Origin: Cytophagales bacterium
Lineage (GTDB): Bacteria; Bacteroidota; Bacteroidia; Cytophagales; Cyclobacteriaceae
Length of the DNA stretch: 64,000 nt
Reading direction: 5' to 3'
Assembly: GCA_013298505.1 (NCBI GenBank)
Contig: JAAFHY010000001.1
Location: forward strand, 207,282 to 271,281
Shown here: positions 44,524 to 54,049 of the stretch, piece by piece
Numbering within the stretch: the first letter of the stretch is position 1
Layout: each line of letters begins with the position of its first letter
The notes under the pieces: generated by a model
The model's input: only the letters and a program-made list of their open reading frames with translations
What the model was told of the DNA's origin: nothing
Database searches by the model: none
Translations under genes and position numbers: made by a program

Positions 44524-45690
44524 TCAAGAAAATAGTTTTACAAAACGCTCGGACAAAATTATTCTGGAATATTTCTTCTCAGCTAATTGCCTAGCGGCCT
44601 TTTGATAGCTTTTCAACTTTTGTTCGTCTGATAGAAACGGAGAAATTTTTTCGACAAAATCGTTGGGCTGATTCGGGTCAACGAAAATACCACACGATGC
44701 CTCTTCAATTTCGTTCTTGATCCATCCACCAAAATTTACAATAATCAATTTACCAGCTGCTAGGCCATCAAAAAATTTGTTGGGCGAGCCCGTCTCCAAA
44801 ACAGGAAATGTTTTATAGCAAACAAACGCGGCATCTGTTTTAGTTAAAATCCTCTTCACTCCTTCTCTATCTTGAAAATCCACGAAAGTGATATTTTGTA
44901 AATTTAACTTAGAAGCATTATCAATCAATTTTTCGCGCAAAGCCCCTTCGCCACATATCAAAAAGCGAATGGATAGCCCTGCATTTTGACTAGTATTTGC
45001 ACATGCTAAAAAATACTCCAATCCATTGGCGAGTCCCAAAGCGCCTATATATGAAACAACAAACTTTTCGCTTATTGAGCTAGACTCACGTTGAGACTTT
45101 TCTCTTGGTTTATAAAATTCACAATCTGCAATATTCGGTATCATCGAAACAACCTTACCACTCACTTTGGTTTCAATATCATTTTTAATAGCAGGCGATA
45201 GTGCCACTAGTTGAAAAGCTGATTGGTAGATTTTCCGCTCCAAATAATACAAGGGGCTTTGCAAAAACTTGCTTTTAATAAATCCCATTTGAATTGGAGC
45301 CTCGGGCCACAAATCGCCCACTTCAAAAAAATAAGGAATTTTCCTTTGCCATTTCAACCACATTGCTGTAAGCCCAATGGTAAGCGGTACCGAAATTGCA
45401 TAGCAAAAATCGATGTCTTTGATATTAATAGAACACTTAATTGCTGAAATCGAAAATCTCAAGAATGAAAATATCCTTGAGAAAAAGCCAAACTTATTAT
45501 CGTATGGAATTGCTAGGTAATAAATGGTAATGCCTTCGTAAACTTCAACACTTGGCCTTGGTTGATTGTGCGAAGAAATAACAATGGGCGTAATGCCCGC
45601 ATCTACCAAAGCCTTGGCTAAATAATACGAGCGAATTGCACCACCTGATTTGGGCGATTTGAAGTGTTGATGTAAAAGTAATACTCTCAC
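44524..45690 (-). CDS. Glycosyltransferase family 4
   Basis: A 388-residue GT-B glycosyltransferase. The N-terminal MRVLLLHQHFKSPKSGGAIR and the C-terminal nucleotide-sugar domain (FVVSYIGALGLANGLEYFLA ... KFFDGLAAGKLIIVNFGG) fit GT4 enzymes of the WbuB type, which build exopolysaccharide or O-antigen chains. It has no signal peptide and is cytoplasmic or membrane-associated. No other polysaccharide genes flank it, so it is an isolated glycosyltransferase. Confidence 0.9.
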   Translation of the reverse strand: MRVLLLHQHFKSPKSGGAIRSYYLAKALVDAGITPIVISSHNQPRPSVEVYEGITIYYLAIPYDNKFGFFSRIFSFLRFSISAIKCSINIKDIDFCYAISVPLTIGLTAMWLKWQRKIPYFFEVGDLWPEAPIQMGFIKSKFLQSPLYYLERKIYQSAFQLVALSPAIKNDIETKVSGKVVSMIPNIADCEFYKPREKSQRESSSISEKFVVSYIGALGLANGLEYFLACANTSQNAGLSIRFLICGEGALREKLIDNASKLNLQNITFVDFQDREGVKRILTKTDAAFVCYKTFPVLETGSPNKFFDGLAAGKLIIVNFGGWIKNEIEEASCGIFVDPNQPNDFVEKISPFLSDEQKLKSYQKAARQLAEKKYSRIILSERFVKLFS

Positions 45691-45833
45691 AAAATGATTT
45701 TTGAAGCTCGTTTTTTACACTATTTAGTCATAAAAATTACTTCAACGTTAACTTTTCGTTAATAGCAGCATACTGACAATAACTCAACCAGATTGTTTTA
45801 CGTACTTTGTCGTAGACAACCACTAATTGTCAT

Positions 45834-46031
45834 ATGATACAATCACCCAAATTGGCTATCCTCCAAAGTTTGGATGCGATGGACAAAGTGCAAATGGAAG
45901 AAGTTTTGAATTACATCAAAGCTATTCTAAAGCAGTCTGGTCAAGATTCTACCGCTTTCAAAAAAGAAGCGATGAAAGAAATTCGCCAGGCGTTGCGCAA
46001 AGGTAAAAAAGGACTGCAGCTAGCAGCCTAA
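45834..46031 (+). CDS. 65-residue helical protein, unknown
   Basis: All helical and acidic or basic, with no signal: QSPKLAILQSLDAMDKVQME ... AMKEIRQALRKGKKGLQLAA. The ATG start is preceded by a TACTTTG box 28 bases upstream, and a weak hairpin (CAACTTT/AAAGTTG) follows the stop at 46033. Its helix and basic C-terminus recall small DNA-binding or antitoxin-like proteins, but no toxin gene is present. Confidence 0.5.
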   Translation: MIQSPKLAILQSLDAMDKVQMEEVLNYIKAILKQSGQDSTAFKKEAMKEIRQALRKGKKGLQLAA

Positions 46032-46198
46032 GCAACTTTAAAAAAGTTGTTTCCGCAGGCATCTTCTTCGGTGCTTGAATAGATTCTTCACCCCAAATTT
46101 CTAGGTAACATTCTAATCACATTGGCTTTCAAACGGTCGAAATCTGATTTTTTTAGTTTGACATGATCACAAAATTTTGATCCTTGAATTTTGAATGG

Positions 46199-48736
46199 TT
46201 ACTCTCCTACCATAAAAACAGCGTTCGCAAAAATCATCTTACCGTTCTCCCAAAAATTTCTAAATAAGGGATTATCAACCAAATAAACCACTTCGCCTTT
46301 TCCTTTATCCTCAACACCAAATACCATCGTGTTAGCAAGCTTTTTATTGATTTTTGATCCAGCAAAACCTATTAATGGTTTTTGTTTTCCTTTTAACATA
46401 CCAACGTTCCAACCATTTTTTAAATACGCATAGTGAAGTTCGGTGGTACGCAACGAATAGTAAACTTCATTCAAGCCAAACGACAACGGGTGTGTTTTAT
46501 CCATACTTACCTTGTAGATGGCACCAAAAATAGAATTACTCAATCCCTTTCGCTCGGCATCTCCAAATTTAATTGGCTCTTGCTTATCTTGCTCCTCTTC
46601 TTCCTCTTTTTCTGCTTTTGTTTTCGAATCGTCTGATGCAAACTCTTTCAAGTCAAATCCCTTTTTATCGGTGAATGCGTTCGTTGCTCCGCTTATTAAA
46701 ATTAGTTTACCTCCCTCTTTTACCCACCGCTCTATCATGCCAAGCATGGCCTCGTCAAATAGTCGGTAGTTGCCATCGGGCACAATAAACACATCGTACT
46801 TCCATAAGTCTACATTCTTAAAATAATCGGTTGCAAGAATGGATATTGGGTAATGAATTTGTTGCTCGAAAAAATGCCACACTTGGCCGTGATCTAAAGA
46901 TGATGTTTGGTCTCCACCCAATAAAGCAATTCGTGGGGCTTTAATATAACTCACTTCAGATGATCCAAAGTCTGCACCCTTTTCAGCAAAACCTGTGGCA
47001 GTAGTATAAATTCTACGGCTAAACTCTTTTGCCATATTCTGAACTAGCTTGTCGAAGTCAGCAATTTGTTCGTTGTTTCTTCGTGTAACAATCAGTGTTC
47101 CAGCTTCAAAGTTTTTTCCGCCCGAGGTAAATGGTTTCATAGCCTTGCGAACCTTAACGCCTTTCTTCATTAATGATGCAAGAAATTCAACATCGCTCAA
47201 CGACTGATATGTGAATAAATACGCATATGGCTTGGTTGGAATAGTTTCTTGCGTTACCGATTTAGCTTTATATGATTTAGCTACCGCAATTTTTTCACTA
47301 AGGGCATACGCATTCAAATCGTATGCATACAGTAAATTCCATGCCGTAATATCGTAGGTTAGTGAATCGGTTAGTTTAGATGTAGGCTCGAATAGCGTAG
47401 TAATAAATCTGCCCTTGGGTTGATAGATATTAATTACGATATCTTCTGTTTTGATCGTGATGTTGGTTACCGATTGTGTTTTGAAGTCAAAGCCACGACT
47501 TGGTTTATCGGCACTTGGGTAACCATATTGAATGCTGTGGGTTGTCAACCAATTAGTAAGTTTTGTAATCTTGTCTGCATTATTATCTGCACTTATCAGA
47601 TACGTTTTATACGGTGCCGGTGGGTTACTTGTGTTCTCTTTAAAAAACTTTTCAAACTCATCTATCAATCTAGTGGAGTTTGTCGAAGTAACTTCAAGGG
47701 TAGACATGCCTGTTGTAAAATGATGGGTGAGCCTGTCTTTCAGTGTAAGCGGATCTCCCTCGTTTGTTGTTACGGTAAGGCCTGCACCAATGCCTCCTTG
47801 CTCGTACGTCATTCCTATGGCACCATTATAGGTTGGGTATGTATCTCCATAGCTGGGGTAATAAAGATCGAATCGCTCTTTTGTAAAATAAAGCCATCCT
47901 TGCTCGTCAAAATACTTGGCGTTGCTTTTACCAATAAGCGTTTGAAATTCTCTTTGCCAATTTGAAATTACTTCGTGGTATGGCTCTGCGGCTGGCGCAA
48001 AATAATAGGGCGAATTATAACCTTGCTCGTGGTAGTCTACGTGCACGTGCGGCATCCACTGATTGTAGAGTTTAATTCGTGCCTGCGATTCGGTTTGCGT
48101 TTGCCATGCCCAGTCTCGATTCAGATCAAATAAATAATGATTCGCTCTGCCTCTTGGCCAAGGTTCTGCATGCTCGCGCGCTTGCGGATCGGCATTGGCT
48201 GGCACGTTTCCATATTGATTATAAAAATTTGCATAGCGATCACGTCCATCTGGATTAATGCAAGGATCCATTATAATGACCGTGTTCTTCAGCCATTCTT
48301 TTGTTTTATTATTCGATGGATTCACTAGCTCATAAATCGTTTTCATAGCAGCTTCCATCGAGTTGGCTTCGTTGCCGTGCACATTGTAGCTAAGCCAAAG
48401 TATGGCCACTTTTGTAGTTGGAGTGCCTTCGGCCATGCCTGCCCTGCGTAAATTATCTAGTCTGATTTGCTCTATGTTTTTAAAATTTTCGGACGAGGCT
48501 ATCGTAGCATAAATCAACGGCCTGTGCTCATAGGTTTCGCCATACTGTTGCACCACTACATTTTCTGCAGCAGCATCAATGTGTTTGAAGTAGTCTACCA
48601 TTTGATGATGGCGCGTAAAACGGTCGCCTAGTTCGTAGCCTAAAAACTCGGCTGGGTTTTGAAGTTTGGGTTGGGCAAAGGCAATCAACGAATAGAAAAA
48701 AAGAAATAGGCTTAAAGCCGAAATCTTAACGCGCAT
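46199..48736 (-). CDS. Secreted M14-family zinc carboxypeptidase
   Basis: A 845-residue secreted metallopeptidase. The chosen start (Met at 48736) gives a Sec signal (KISALSLFLFFYSLIAFAQ); the frame is open 19 codons further. The zinc site is in NVHGNEANSMEAAMK (HxxE) and the third His in HVHVDYHEQGYN. Residues about 570-760 are a DUF4350/ThuA-like gatekeeper region with IALLGGDQTSSLDHGQVWHF. Length matches the 'M14 family metallopeptidase' lineage of Bacteroidota. The C-terminal Glu that is catalytic lies further on (MTYEQGGIG). Confidence 0.9.
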   Translation of the reverse strand: MRVKISALSLFLFFYSLIAFAQPKLQNPAEFLGYELGDRFTRHHQMVDYFKHIDAAAENVVVQQYGETYEHRPLIYATIASSENFKNIEQIRLDNLRRAGMAEGTPTTKVAILWLSYNVHGNEANSMEAAMKTIYELVNPSNNKTKEWLKNTVIIMDPCINPDGRDRYANFYNQYGNVPANADPQAREHAEPWPRGRANHYLFDLNRDWAWQTQTESQARIKLYNQWMPHVHVDYHEQGYNSPYYFAPAAEPYHEVISNWQREFQTLIGKSNAKYFDEQGWLYFTKERFDLYYPSYGDTYPTYNGAIGMTYEQGGIGAGLTVTTNEGDPLTLKDRLTHHFTTGMSTLEVTSTNSTRLIDEFEKFFKENTSNPPAPYKTYLISADNNADKITKLTNWLTTHSIQYGYPSADKPSRGFDFKTQSVTNITIKTEDIVINIYQPKGRFITTLFEPTSKLTDSLTYDITAWNLLYAYDLNAYALSEKIAVAKSYKAKSVTQETIPTKPYAYLFTYQSLSDVEFLASLMKKGVKVRKAMKPFTSGGKNFEAGTLIVTRRNNEQIADFDKLVQNMAKEFSRRIYTTATGFAEKGADFGSSEVSYIKAPRIALLGGDQTSSLDHGQVWHFFEQQIHYPISILATDYFKNVDLWKYDVFIVPDGNYRLFDEAMLGMIERWVKEGGKLILISGATNAFTDKKGFDLKEFASDDSKTKAEKEEEEEQDKQEPIKFGDAERKGLSNSIFGAIYKVSMDKTHPLSFGLNEVYYSLRTTELHYAYLKNGWNVGMLKGKQKPLIGFAGSKINKKLANTMVFGVEDKGKGEVVYLVDNPLFRNFWENGKMIFANAVFMVGE

Positions 48737-48857
48737 GGTTAGGTGAGTTTGCATGTGGCCGAATGGTAAAATAAGAAAAGCAAAGTATAACAATATTCCC
48801 TTTCGGGAAAGGGTAATTTAACCGAGCGGTGTGCTATGAAGTTCTACTCGTTCAGTC

Positions 48858-49376
48858 TTACAAAAGCCGTTTTATCTGCGGTTGATGATGGATGATGTGC
48901 TCGCTAAAAAAAATGAGCATGTGTTGAATATTGAGTTTCCCTGCTCGCACGTGCTTATATATTTTTCGGTTAATTTGATCGTCTGATAGCTTTTCTAATA
49001 ACCCCTTCAGTTGTTGCCTTGCGATTATCCATTCTTGTTCTAATGCAAAAATATCAGCTGATGTTGAAGTATTCTCAACCACCACACGGGGTGCTTTAAA
49101 ACGCAATGGTAATCGCTGACTTAACTTTAGTGCCACCATCTTTAGTTCTTCGATAAGCCCTGTATCGCCAACTTCATCAACGGCTTGAATTTTCTTTTGG
49201 ATGTAGGCCACCGAAAGTTTTTCGGCTGCGATAAGATGGGCAATAATCTGGTTGATCGACCAGCCATTGTCTACTTGCGTGTTTAATTTTTCAGCAGATA
49301 CCGTTTTAAGGGTTTTCAATAATTCACTCCGTTGTGCTTCAAGGGAGTGAAATAGGTTTTGAAGTTTGGGATTCAT
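48858..49376 (-). CDS. DinB-family protein
   Basis: A 172-residue four-helix bundle protein. The metal-binding histidines of the fold are seen in NQIIAHLIAAEK, IQHMLIFFSEHIIHHQ; the last is the usual HxxHH-type ending. Members include thiol-transferases; the substrate is unknown. It diverges from the small membrane gene at 49472. Confidence 0.85.
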   Translation of the reverse strand: MNPKLQNLFHSLEAQRSELLKTLKTVSAEKLNTQVDNGWSINQIIAHLIAAEKLSVAYIQKKIQAVDEVGDTGLIEELKMVALKLSQRLPLRFKAPRVVVENTSTSADIFALEQEWIIARQQLKGLLEKLSDDQINRKIYKHVRAGKLNIQHMLIFFSEHIIHHQPQIKRLL

Positions 49377-49471
49377 CGAATAATTTTATTTGACTTGAAA
49401 AGATTTAGTTATCTCTTGATCTTCTACGCACAATCGTTAACTTTCTTTAACAAATCTAACCTATTAAGATT

Positions 49472-49765
49472 ATGAAAGAAATAAGACGAATGGATGTCCT
49501 CTCAGTAGGCATCATGTATGGAATGACATTGGCCTTTATGGGGCTGCTGATTGGTTTATTAATGGCCAGCATTGGTAGTCTATTTGGAGAATTAAGTGGT
49601 AGCTCTGCGCTGGGCAACTTTGGTACACTTGCTATCATTTTATTTCCTATTCTTTATGGTGGGCTAGGATTTGTATTTGGATTAATCGGAGCGCTTTTAT
49701 ACAATTTGTTTGCTGGCTGGGTAGGGGGAATAAAAATCGAGTTGAAAGATACTACGCCCAATTAA
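49472..49765 (+). CDS. 97-residue two-to-three-pass membrane protein
   Basis: The sequence is strongly hydrophobic and Gly-rich (YGMTLAFMGLLIGLLMASIG, LYGGLGFVFGLIGALLYNLF) after a short charged start; it ends in a charged tail (KIELKDTTPN). It may be related to DUF3566-type proteins. It is convergent with the lipid kinase gene, whose stop lies 19 bases away. Confidence 0.7.
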   Translation: MKEIRRMDVLSVGIMYGMTLAFMGLLIGLLMASIGSLFGELSGSSALGNFGTLAIILFPILYGGLGFVFGLIGALLYNLFAGWVGGIKIELKDTTPN

Positions 49766-49783
49766 CTCGAAGTATAGGGCTAG

Positions 49784-50725
49784 CTATCTAAAAATAGAAA
49801 TTCTCTTCGTGAGAATTTCTACCCTTGCTGGCAAATAACCCTGTATTTCTCCTTCGGCTTCAATGGCTGTCTGCTCACTGGATTGGATGGTGAAGAGCGC
49901 GCCTTGATGATATTGAATTTTTGGATCAATTATTTTCTTTTTAGACTTAAGCTGCTGCAAGTAGACTAAAAATTTGAGCAGCGGTACATTGCTTGCCAAG
50001 AAGGCGTCTAAGACACCGTCATCCACTTTAGAAAAAGGCGCTATGAAAATCTTATTGCCAAATGATTGGCCGTTTGCCATCGCCCAAACTCGCGCCTCGC
50101 CAATCCATTTCCAGTTATCAGTTTGAATTTTAACATCCGTTGCTTTATGCGTGAAGAACGTATGTAAAATAGCGGTCATGTAGCGAAGATTGCTACCCAA
50201 CCATCGCGGCATCTTTTCCATTTGCAAAACAGTAGCAGGCCCCATGCCAATGCTTGCCACGTTGATGAAGTACTTGGTAACTTCTTTGTTCAACAAATCA
50301 TGACAAACAATTTTTCCAATATCGGTTAGCTGTGGCCGATCGTTTTTTAGAAGTGATACAATTTGATCGGGGTCTGAACCTAATCCAATAGCTCCAGCAA
50401 AATCATTTCCCGATCCCAAAGGAATAACCCCCAGCTTGGGCAAAGAATCAAAGCCTTTTGATAGCAGTCCGTTTAAAACTTGGTTAAGTGTGCCATCGCC
50501 ACCAGCAGAAATAATGGTTTCAAAATTTTCGATTTTTGATTCGGCTGCTAGTTGTAGTGCATGGCCAGAGTGCACCGTCTCTTTAACAGTAACTTCAAAA
50601 TTAGCTTTAAGGGCAGGAAGAATGGTGGAATAAAAATTTTTCTTCTTGTTTGAGACGCCATTTAGAATAACAAGAAGTTTCAACAGCGATTTAGTTTGTT
50701 TATTGCTTCCTAACCCTATTTGCAA
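49784..50725 (-). CDS. Diacylglycerol/lipid kinase family protein
   Basis: A 313-residue protein of the DAGK catalytic family (YegS/BmrU type). The nucleotide-binding motif GGDGTLNQVLNG and the LGVIPLGSGNDFA loop are clear. It phosphorylates a lipid such as diacylglycerol, sphingosine or undecaprenol (not known which). Start is uncertain: the longest frame begins at TTG 50725, overlapping the TPR gene by 10 bases; a second TTG at 50683 would give MKLLVILNGV, the usual family start. It follows the TPR gene in an operon. Confidence 0.88.
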   Translation of the reverse strand: MQIGLGSNKQTKSLLKLLVILNGVSNKKKNFYSTILPALKANFEVTVKETVHSGHALQLAAESKIENFETIISAGGDGTLNQVLNGLLSKGFDSLPKLGVIPLGSGNDFAGAIGLGSDPDQIVSLLKNDRPQLTDIGKIVCHDLLNKEVTKYFINVASIGMGPATVLQMEKMPRWLGSNLRYMTAILHTFFTHKATDVKIQTDNWKWIGEARVWAMANGQSFGNKIFIAPFSKVDDGVLDAFLASNVPLLKFLVYLQQLKSKKKIIDPKIQYHQGALFTIQSSEQTAIEAEGEIQGYLPARVEILTKRISIFR

Positions 50726-51822
50726 TTCTTCTTAATCGCACTCTTTGCTTCGGGCGAGCCCAACTCATCGGCTCTTTTCAAATCCAAGCAGCCATCGTAG
50801 TTGTTGTTCATTGTCAACTTTACCAATGCACGCTGGTAGTATGTTTCTGCATCAGTAGGGTATAGCTCTATCGATGCGGTGTAATCTTCAATGGCTCCCG
50901 CGTAGTCTTCTTTTGCAGTTTTGCTTAGTGCCCTGTTATCGAAGTAGGTGGGGTTTGTTGCATCTAACTCAATTGCTTTTCCATAGTCAACAATAGCTCC
51001 ATCATAATCTAAGAGCGTGTGTTTCAAAACCCCTCTTAGGTTAAATGTTTCTGAATCTTGATTATCTAATTCCAACGATTTGTTATAGTCATCGAGTGCT
51101 CCCTTCAAATCATCTTTGGCACTTTTTGCCAACGCCCTGTTCTCGTATTTTAATGGGTCTTTTGGGTCAAGTTTAATAGCTTGATCATAATCTACAATGG
51201 CTAAATCGAAGTTGGTGGTGTTGTAGTATGCCACGCCTCTAAAATTGTATAGGTTGGCATCGGTCTTATCTAGCTCAATGGCTTTGGTGTAATCGTCAAT
51301 AGCACTTACAAATTCCCCTAACTCAGACTTAACAACACCGCGATGATAGTATTTATCATCGGTAGGTTGGCCAATCTCAAGCGCTTTTGAGAAATCGAAA
51401 TAAGCACTTTGAAAATCTTCCATATTGTACTTTGCAAGGCCACGGTTAGTATACGCCTCCTCGTAGTTTGATTGAAATCGGATTGCTTTATCCAAATCAC
51501 CAATGGCGCCTTCATCATCTCCCAAATAAATTTTTGCTTCACCCCTAAAGTTAAATGCTTCGGCAAAAGTAGAATCGATTTCTAGTGCAAAATTAAAATC
51601 GCCAATGGCTCCGTAAAAATCTTGCAGACCCATTCTGGCGCGGCCTCGTAGGGTAAAGGCATTTCTGCTTTTTGGGTTGGTCGCAATAAATTTGGTAAGA
51701 TCGGCTTTGGCTTCAATAAAATTCCGCGAAGCTATTTTTCGTTTAGCGGCATCTACCACTTGTTCGGCTGATTGCGCAACACTAATGATAGGAAATAGCA
51801 AGAGTACTAAAATATTTTTCAT
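50716..51822 (-). CDS. Secreted TPR-repeat protein
   Basis: A 368-residue protein with a Sec signal (1-16, PIISVAQ) and about ten tetratricopeptide repeats of 34 residues (the pattern AYTNRGLAKYNMEDFQSAYF repeats with DKA...LD and ALAKS). The repeats are highly regular and Asp-rich. It provides a protein-binding solenoid in the periplasm; the partner is unknown. It overlaps the lipid kinase by 10 bases. Confidence 0.88.
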   Translation of the reverse strand: MKNILVLLLFPIISVAQSAEQVVDAAKRKIASRNFIEAKADLTKFIATNPKSRNAFTLRGRARMGLQDFYGAIGDFNFALEIDSTFAEAFNFRGEAKIYLGDDEGAIGDLDKAIRFQSNYEEAYTNRGLAKYNMEDFQSAYFDFSKALEIGQPTDDKYYHRGVVKSELGEFVSAIDDYTKAIELDKTDANLYNFRGVAYYNTTNFDLAIVDYDQAIKLDPKDPLKYENRALAKSAKDDLKGALDDYNKSLELDNQDSETFNLRGVLKHTLLDYDGAIVDYGKAIELDATNPTYFDNRALSKTAKEDYAGAIEDYTASIELYPTDAETYYQRALVKLTMNNNYDGCLDLKRADELGSPEAKSAIKKNCK

Positions 51823-51885
51823 TCAAAATCAATCTAGCGAGCAAGGTACTAAGATTTGACGGAATGAAAAGCCGCTGGATTCAAT

Positions 51886-51969
51886 GTCCCTTCCTTAATC
51901 TCTTTTTTGACCACCTCACCTCTTCCCTCTCCAAAAGAGAGGATGTAAAATGGAGCTTAAGGAAAGGAT
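51886..51969. repeat. Imperfect inverted repeat with an inner hairpin
   Basis: Outer arms GTCCCTTCCTTAATCTC (51886) and GAGCTTAAGGAAAGGAT (51953) are complementary with three mismatches. An inner perfect stem CCTCTC/GAGAGG (51926-51942) lies within. No protein is encoded. The layout resembles a small palindromic repeat or MITE-type unit (about 84 bases). Confidence 0.5.
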
Positions 51970-51987
51970 ATTGCAATCCTAAAATTA

Positions 51988-52236
51988 TTATATACGAACT
52001 CTGTATCCTCTATGAAATCGAAACCGTGTGGTAGATTTTGTAACCCAAATATATCTTTGGTGTCGGTTGCTCCATTTCCAATATCCTTTGTTGGAAATCA
52101 ATGTCGCGGTTGGATAAGGGGTGGCAATGAGTGTAGAGCGGGTAACAATTACGCGCTGGGCTTGAGCCGATTGAGAAACGATTAACACAATTGCTACTAC
52201 GCTGGCAAATAAAAGAAGTGAAAATAACTTTTTCAT
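51988..52236 (-). CDS. Small secreted basic protein
   Basis: An 82-residue protein with a Sec signal (about 1-26, SQSAQA) followed by a basic, aromatic chain (WKWSNRHQRYIWVTKS ending RGYRVRI). It is Arg and aromatic-rich; no family is recognised. The 155-base upstream region holds an inverted repeat CCATTTTCA/TGAAAATGG (52286-52320). Confidence 0.65.
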   Translation of the reverse strand: MKKLFSLLLFASVVAIVLIVSQSAQAQRVIVTRSTLIATPYPTATLISNKGYWKWSNRHQRYIWVTKSTTRFRFHRGYRVRI

Positions 52237-52391
52237 AAATGATAAGTTTGCGTTTGTGATGATCTTTACTGGTCATCATCATAATCCATTTTCATCTTTG
52301 ATAGCGTCTGCTGAAAATGGTTTAATGCCGTTCACATATTTTTACAAACCTTGGCAAACACAAAGCCGTACCTTCGGGCAAATTATTTATC

Positions 52392-53501
52392 ATGCCTAAA
52401 CTATTTATCTCCATACTGCTGCTCTCCTTTATCAAATTTTCGGTGGCGCAAGAAAAACCATTGGATATGAAAATGGATTTTGAAGAGTATAATCCGCTTA
52501 CCTCCCTAAAAGTAGAAGAACACCGCATTACAAAAGCAAAATTTCCTTTTATCGATATCCACAATCACCAAGGCAACATGAACAGTGCCGACTTAACCGG
52601 TTTGATCAAAGAAATGGATAAGCTCAACATGGGCATCATGGTTAATTTAAGCGGGCGCGGATTTCGCAGTAGTGGCGATCACCTCGAAAAATCAATCGAG
52701 AACATCAACAAACAATACCCATCTCGTTTTATCCTTTTCACCAATATCGACTTTGGTGCAATTGATGATGCCGACTGGAGTAAACGAACATTAAAGCAAT
52801 TAGAAGACGATGTAAAGCGTGGGGCAAAGGGTTTAAAAATTTATAAGAGCCTAGGCATGTTTAATAAAGATTCAAAAGGTAACAGAATTCATATTGACGA
52901 TGTACGCATCGATCCGATTTGGGCAAAGTGTGGTGAGCTGGGCATACCTGTACTTATACATGCTGCCGATCCAAAGCAATTTTGGGAACCCATTGATAAA
53001 AATAACGAGCGATGGCTAGAACTAAAACTACATCCCACAAGGAGACACGATACCGATACCGTTAAATGGGAAACCATTATTGCCGAGCAACACAACATTT
53101 TTAAAAAACACCCAAAAACAAAATTCATAAACGCGCACTTGGGCTGGTTTGGCAGCGACTTGAAAAAACTCAGTGAGTTGATGGAGACCTACCCAAATAT
53201 GTATACTGAAATTGGCGCTGTGATTGCGGAATTGGGCCGACAACCACGCGGAGCAAAAGCATTTTTAACGAAGTATCAAGATCGTGTTCTTTTTGGTAAA
53301 GACAGTTGGGTGCCCGATGAGTACGAAACGTATTTTAGGGTGCTAGAAACAGAAGATGAATATTTTCCTTATCACAAAAGATACCATGCCTTTTGGCGGA
53401 TGTATGGCATTGGTTTGCCCGATGAGATATTAAAGAAAATCTATTACAAAAATGCTTTACGGATTTTGCCGAATATGGATAAGAGTGCGTTTCCGAAATA
53501 A
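52392..53501 (+). CDS. Secreted amidohydrolase-family protein
   Basis: A 369-residue TIM-barrel hydrolase with a Sec signal (about 1-17). Metal ligands: FIDIHNHQGN (HxH), IPVLIHAADP, FINAHLGWFG, and the terminal Asp in RVLFGKDSW. This is the amidohydrolase-2/TatD-like branch; substrate is unknown. A TACCTTCG box lies 20 bases before the start. It is followed by a tRNA block. Confidence 0.87.
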   Translation: MPKLFISILLLSFIKFSVAQEKPLDMKMDFEEYNPLTSLKVEEHRITKAKFPFIDIHNHQGNMNSADLTGLIKEMDKLNMGIMVNLSGRGFRSSGDHLEKSIENINKQYPSRFILFTNIDFGAIDDADWSKRTLKQLEDDVKRGAKGLKIYKSLGMFNKDSKGNRIHIDDVRIDPIWAKCGELGIPVLIHAADPKQFWEPIDKNNERWLELKLHPTRRHDTDTVKWETIIAEQHNIFKKHPKTKFINAHLGWFGSDLKKLSELMETYPNMYTEIGAVIAELGRQPRGAKAFLTKYQDRVLFGKDSWVPDEYETYFRVLETEDEYFPYHKRYHAFWRMYGIGLPDEILKKIYYKNALRILPNMDKSAFPK

Positions 53502-53505
53502 AAAA

Positions 53506-53530
53506 AGCCCTGAAAATTCAGAGCTCTTTT
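53506..53530. terminator. Terminator hairpin after the amidohydrolase
   Basis: AGCCCTGA pairs with TCAGAGCT (one C-A mismatch, loop AAAT) and is followed on the plus strand by CTTTT; A-tract gives T-run on the other strand too. It lies between the amidohydrolase and the convergent tRNA-Leu. Confidence 0.7.
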
Positions 53531-53536
53531 ATGATG

Positions 53537-53622
53537 TACCCAGGACGGGACTTGAACCCGTACAGATATTACTATCCACAGGATTTTAAGTCCTGCGTGT
53601 CTACCAATTCCACCACCCGGGC
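53537..53622 (-). tRNA. tRNA-Leu (anticodon TAA)
   Basis: The minus strand gives a complete cloverleaf: acceptor GCCCGGG/CCTGGGT plus discriminator A, D arm GTGGTGGAATTGGTAGACACGC-like, anticodon stem CAGGA with loop CTTAAAA (anticodon TAA), a long class II variable arm and TTCAAGT in the T loop. Its 86-base length is usual for tRNA-Leu. The CCA end is not encoded. Confidence 0.95.
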
Positions 53623-53630
53623 AGGGCTTT

Positions 53631-53814
<184 letters not shown>

Positions 53815-54013
53815 TTATTTCGTTCAAAATTCAGGACTTACTATTCAAAACTACACTTTTTGTATCTTGAATTATCTTCTTTGAATTTCAAAAGGGAGTG
53901 CAAATTTAAGCCCGAATACTAAATTTCCAAATCGCAAAGGCTTACTTAGCTATTTTCTTTCGCGCAAAGGGGCAATGCCCTACCGAGTAAGCCTTTTTGA
54001 TTAAACCTTCCTA

Positions 54014-54021
54014 TACCTTTG
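54014..54021 (+). promoter_or_regulatory. -7 promoter box for the PepSY-like gene
   Basis: TACCTTTG exactly matches TAnnTTTG, 29 bases before the ATG. Confidence 0.5.
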
Positions 54022-54049
54022 CTGTCTTATTGAAATATAAACTCCAAAA

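Noticed and set aside
47420..47965. 181-residue frame on the plus strand
   Set aside because: It lies fully antisense to the M14 carboxypeptidase gene and its translation (Cys/Ile-rich) has no domain; a shadow.
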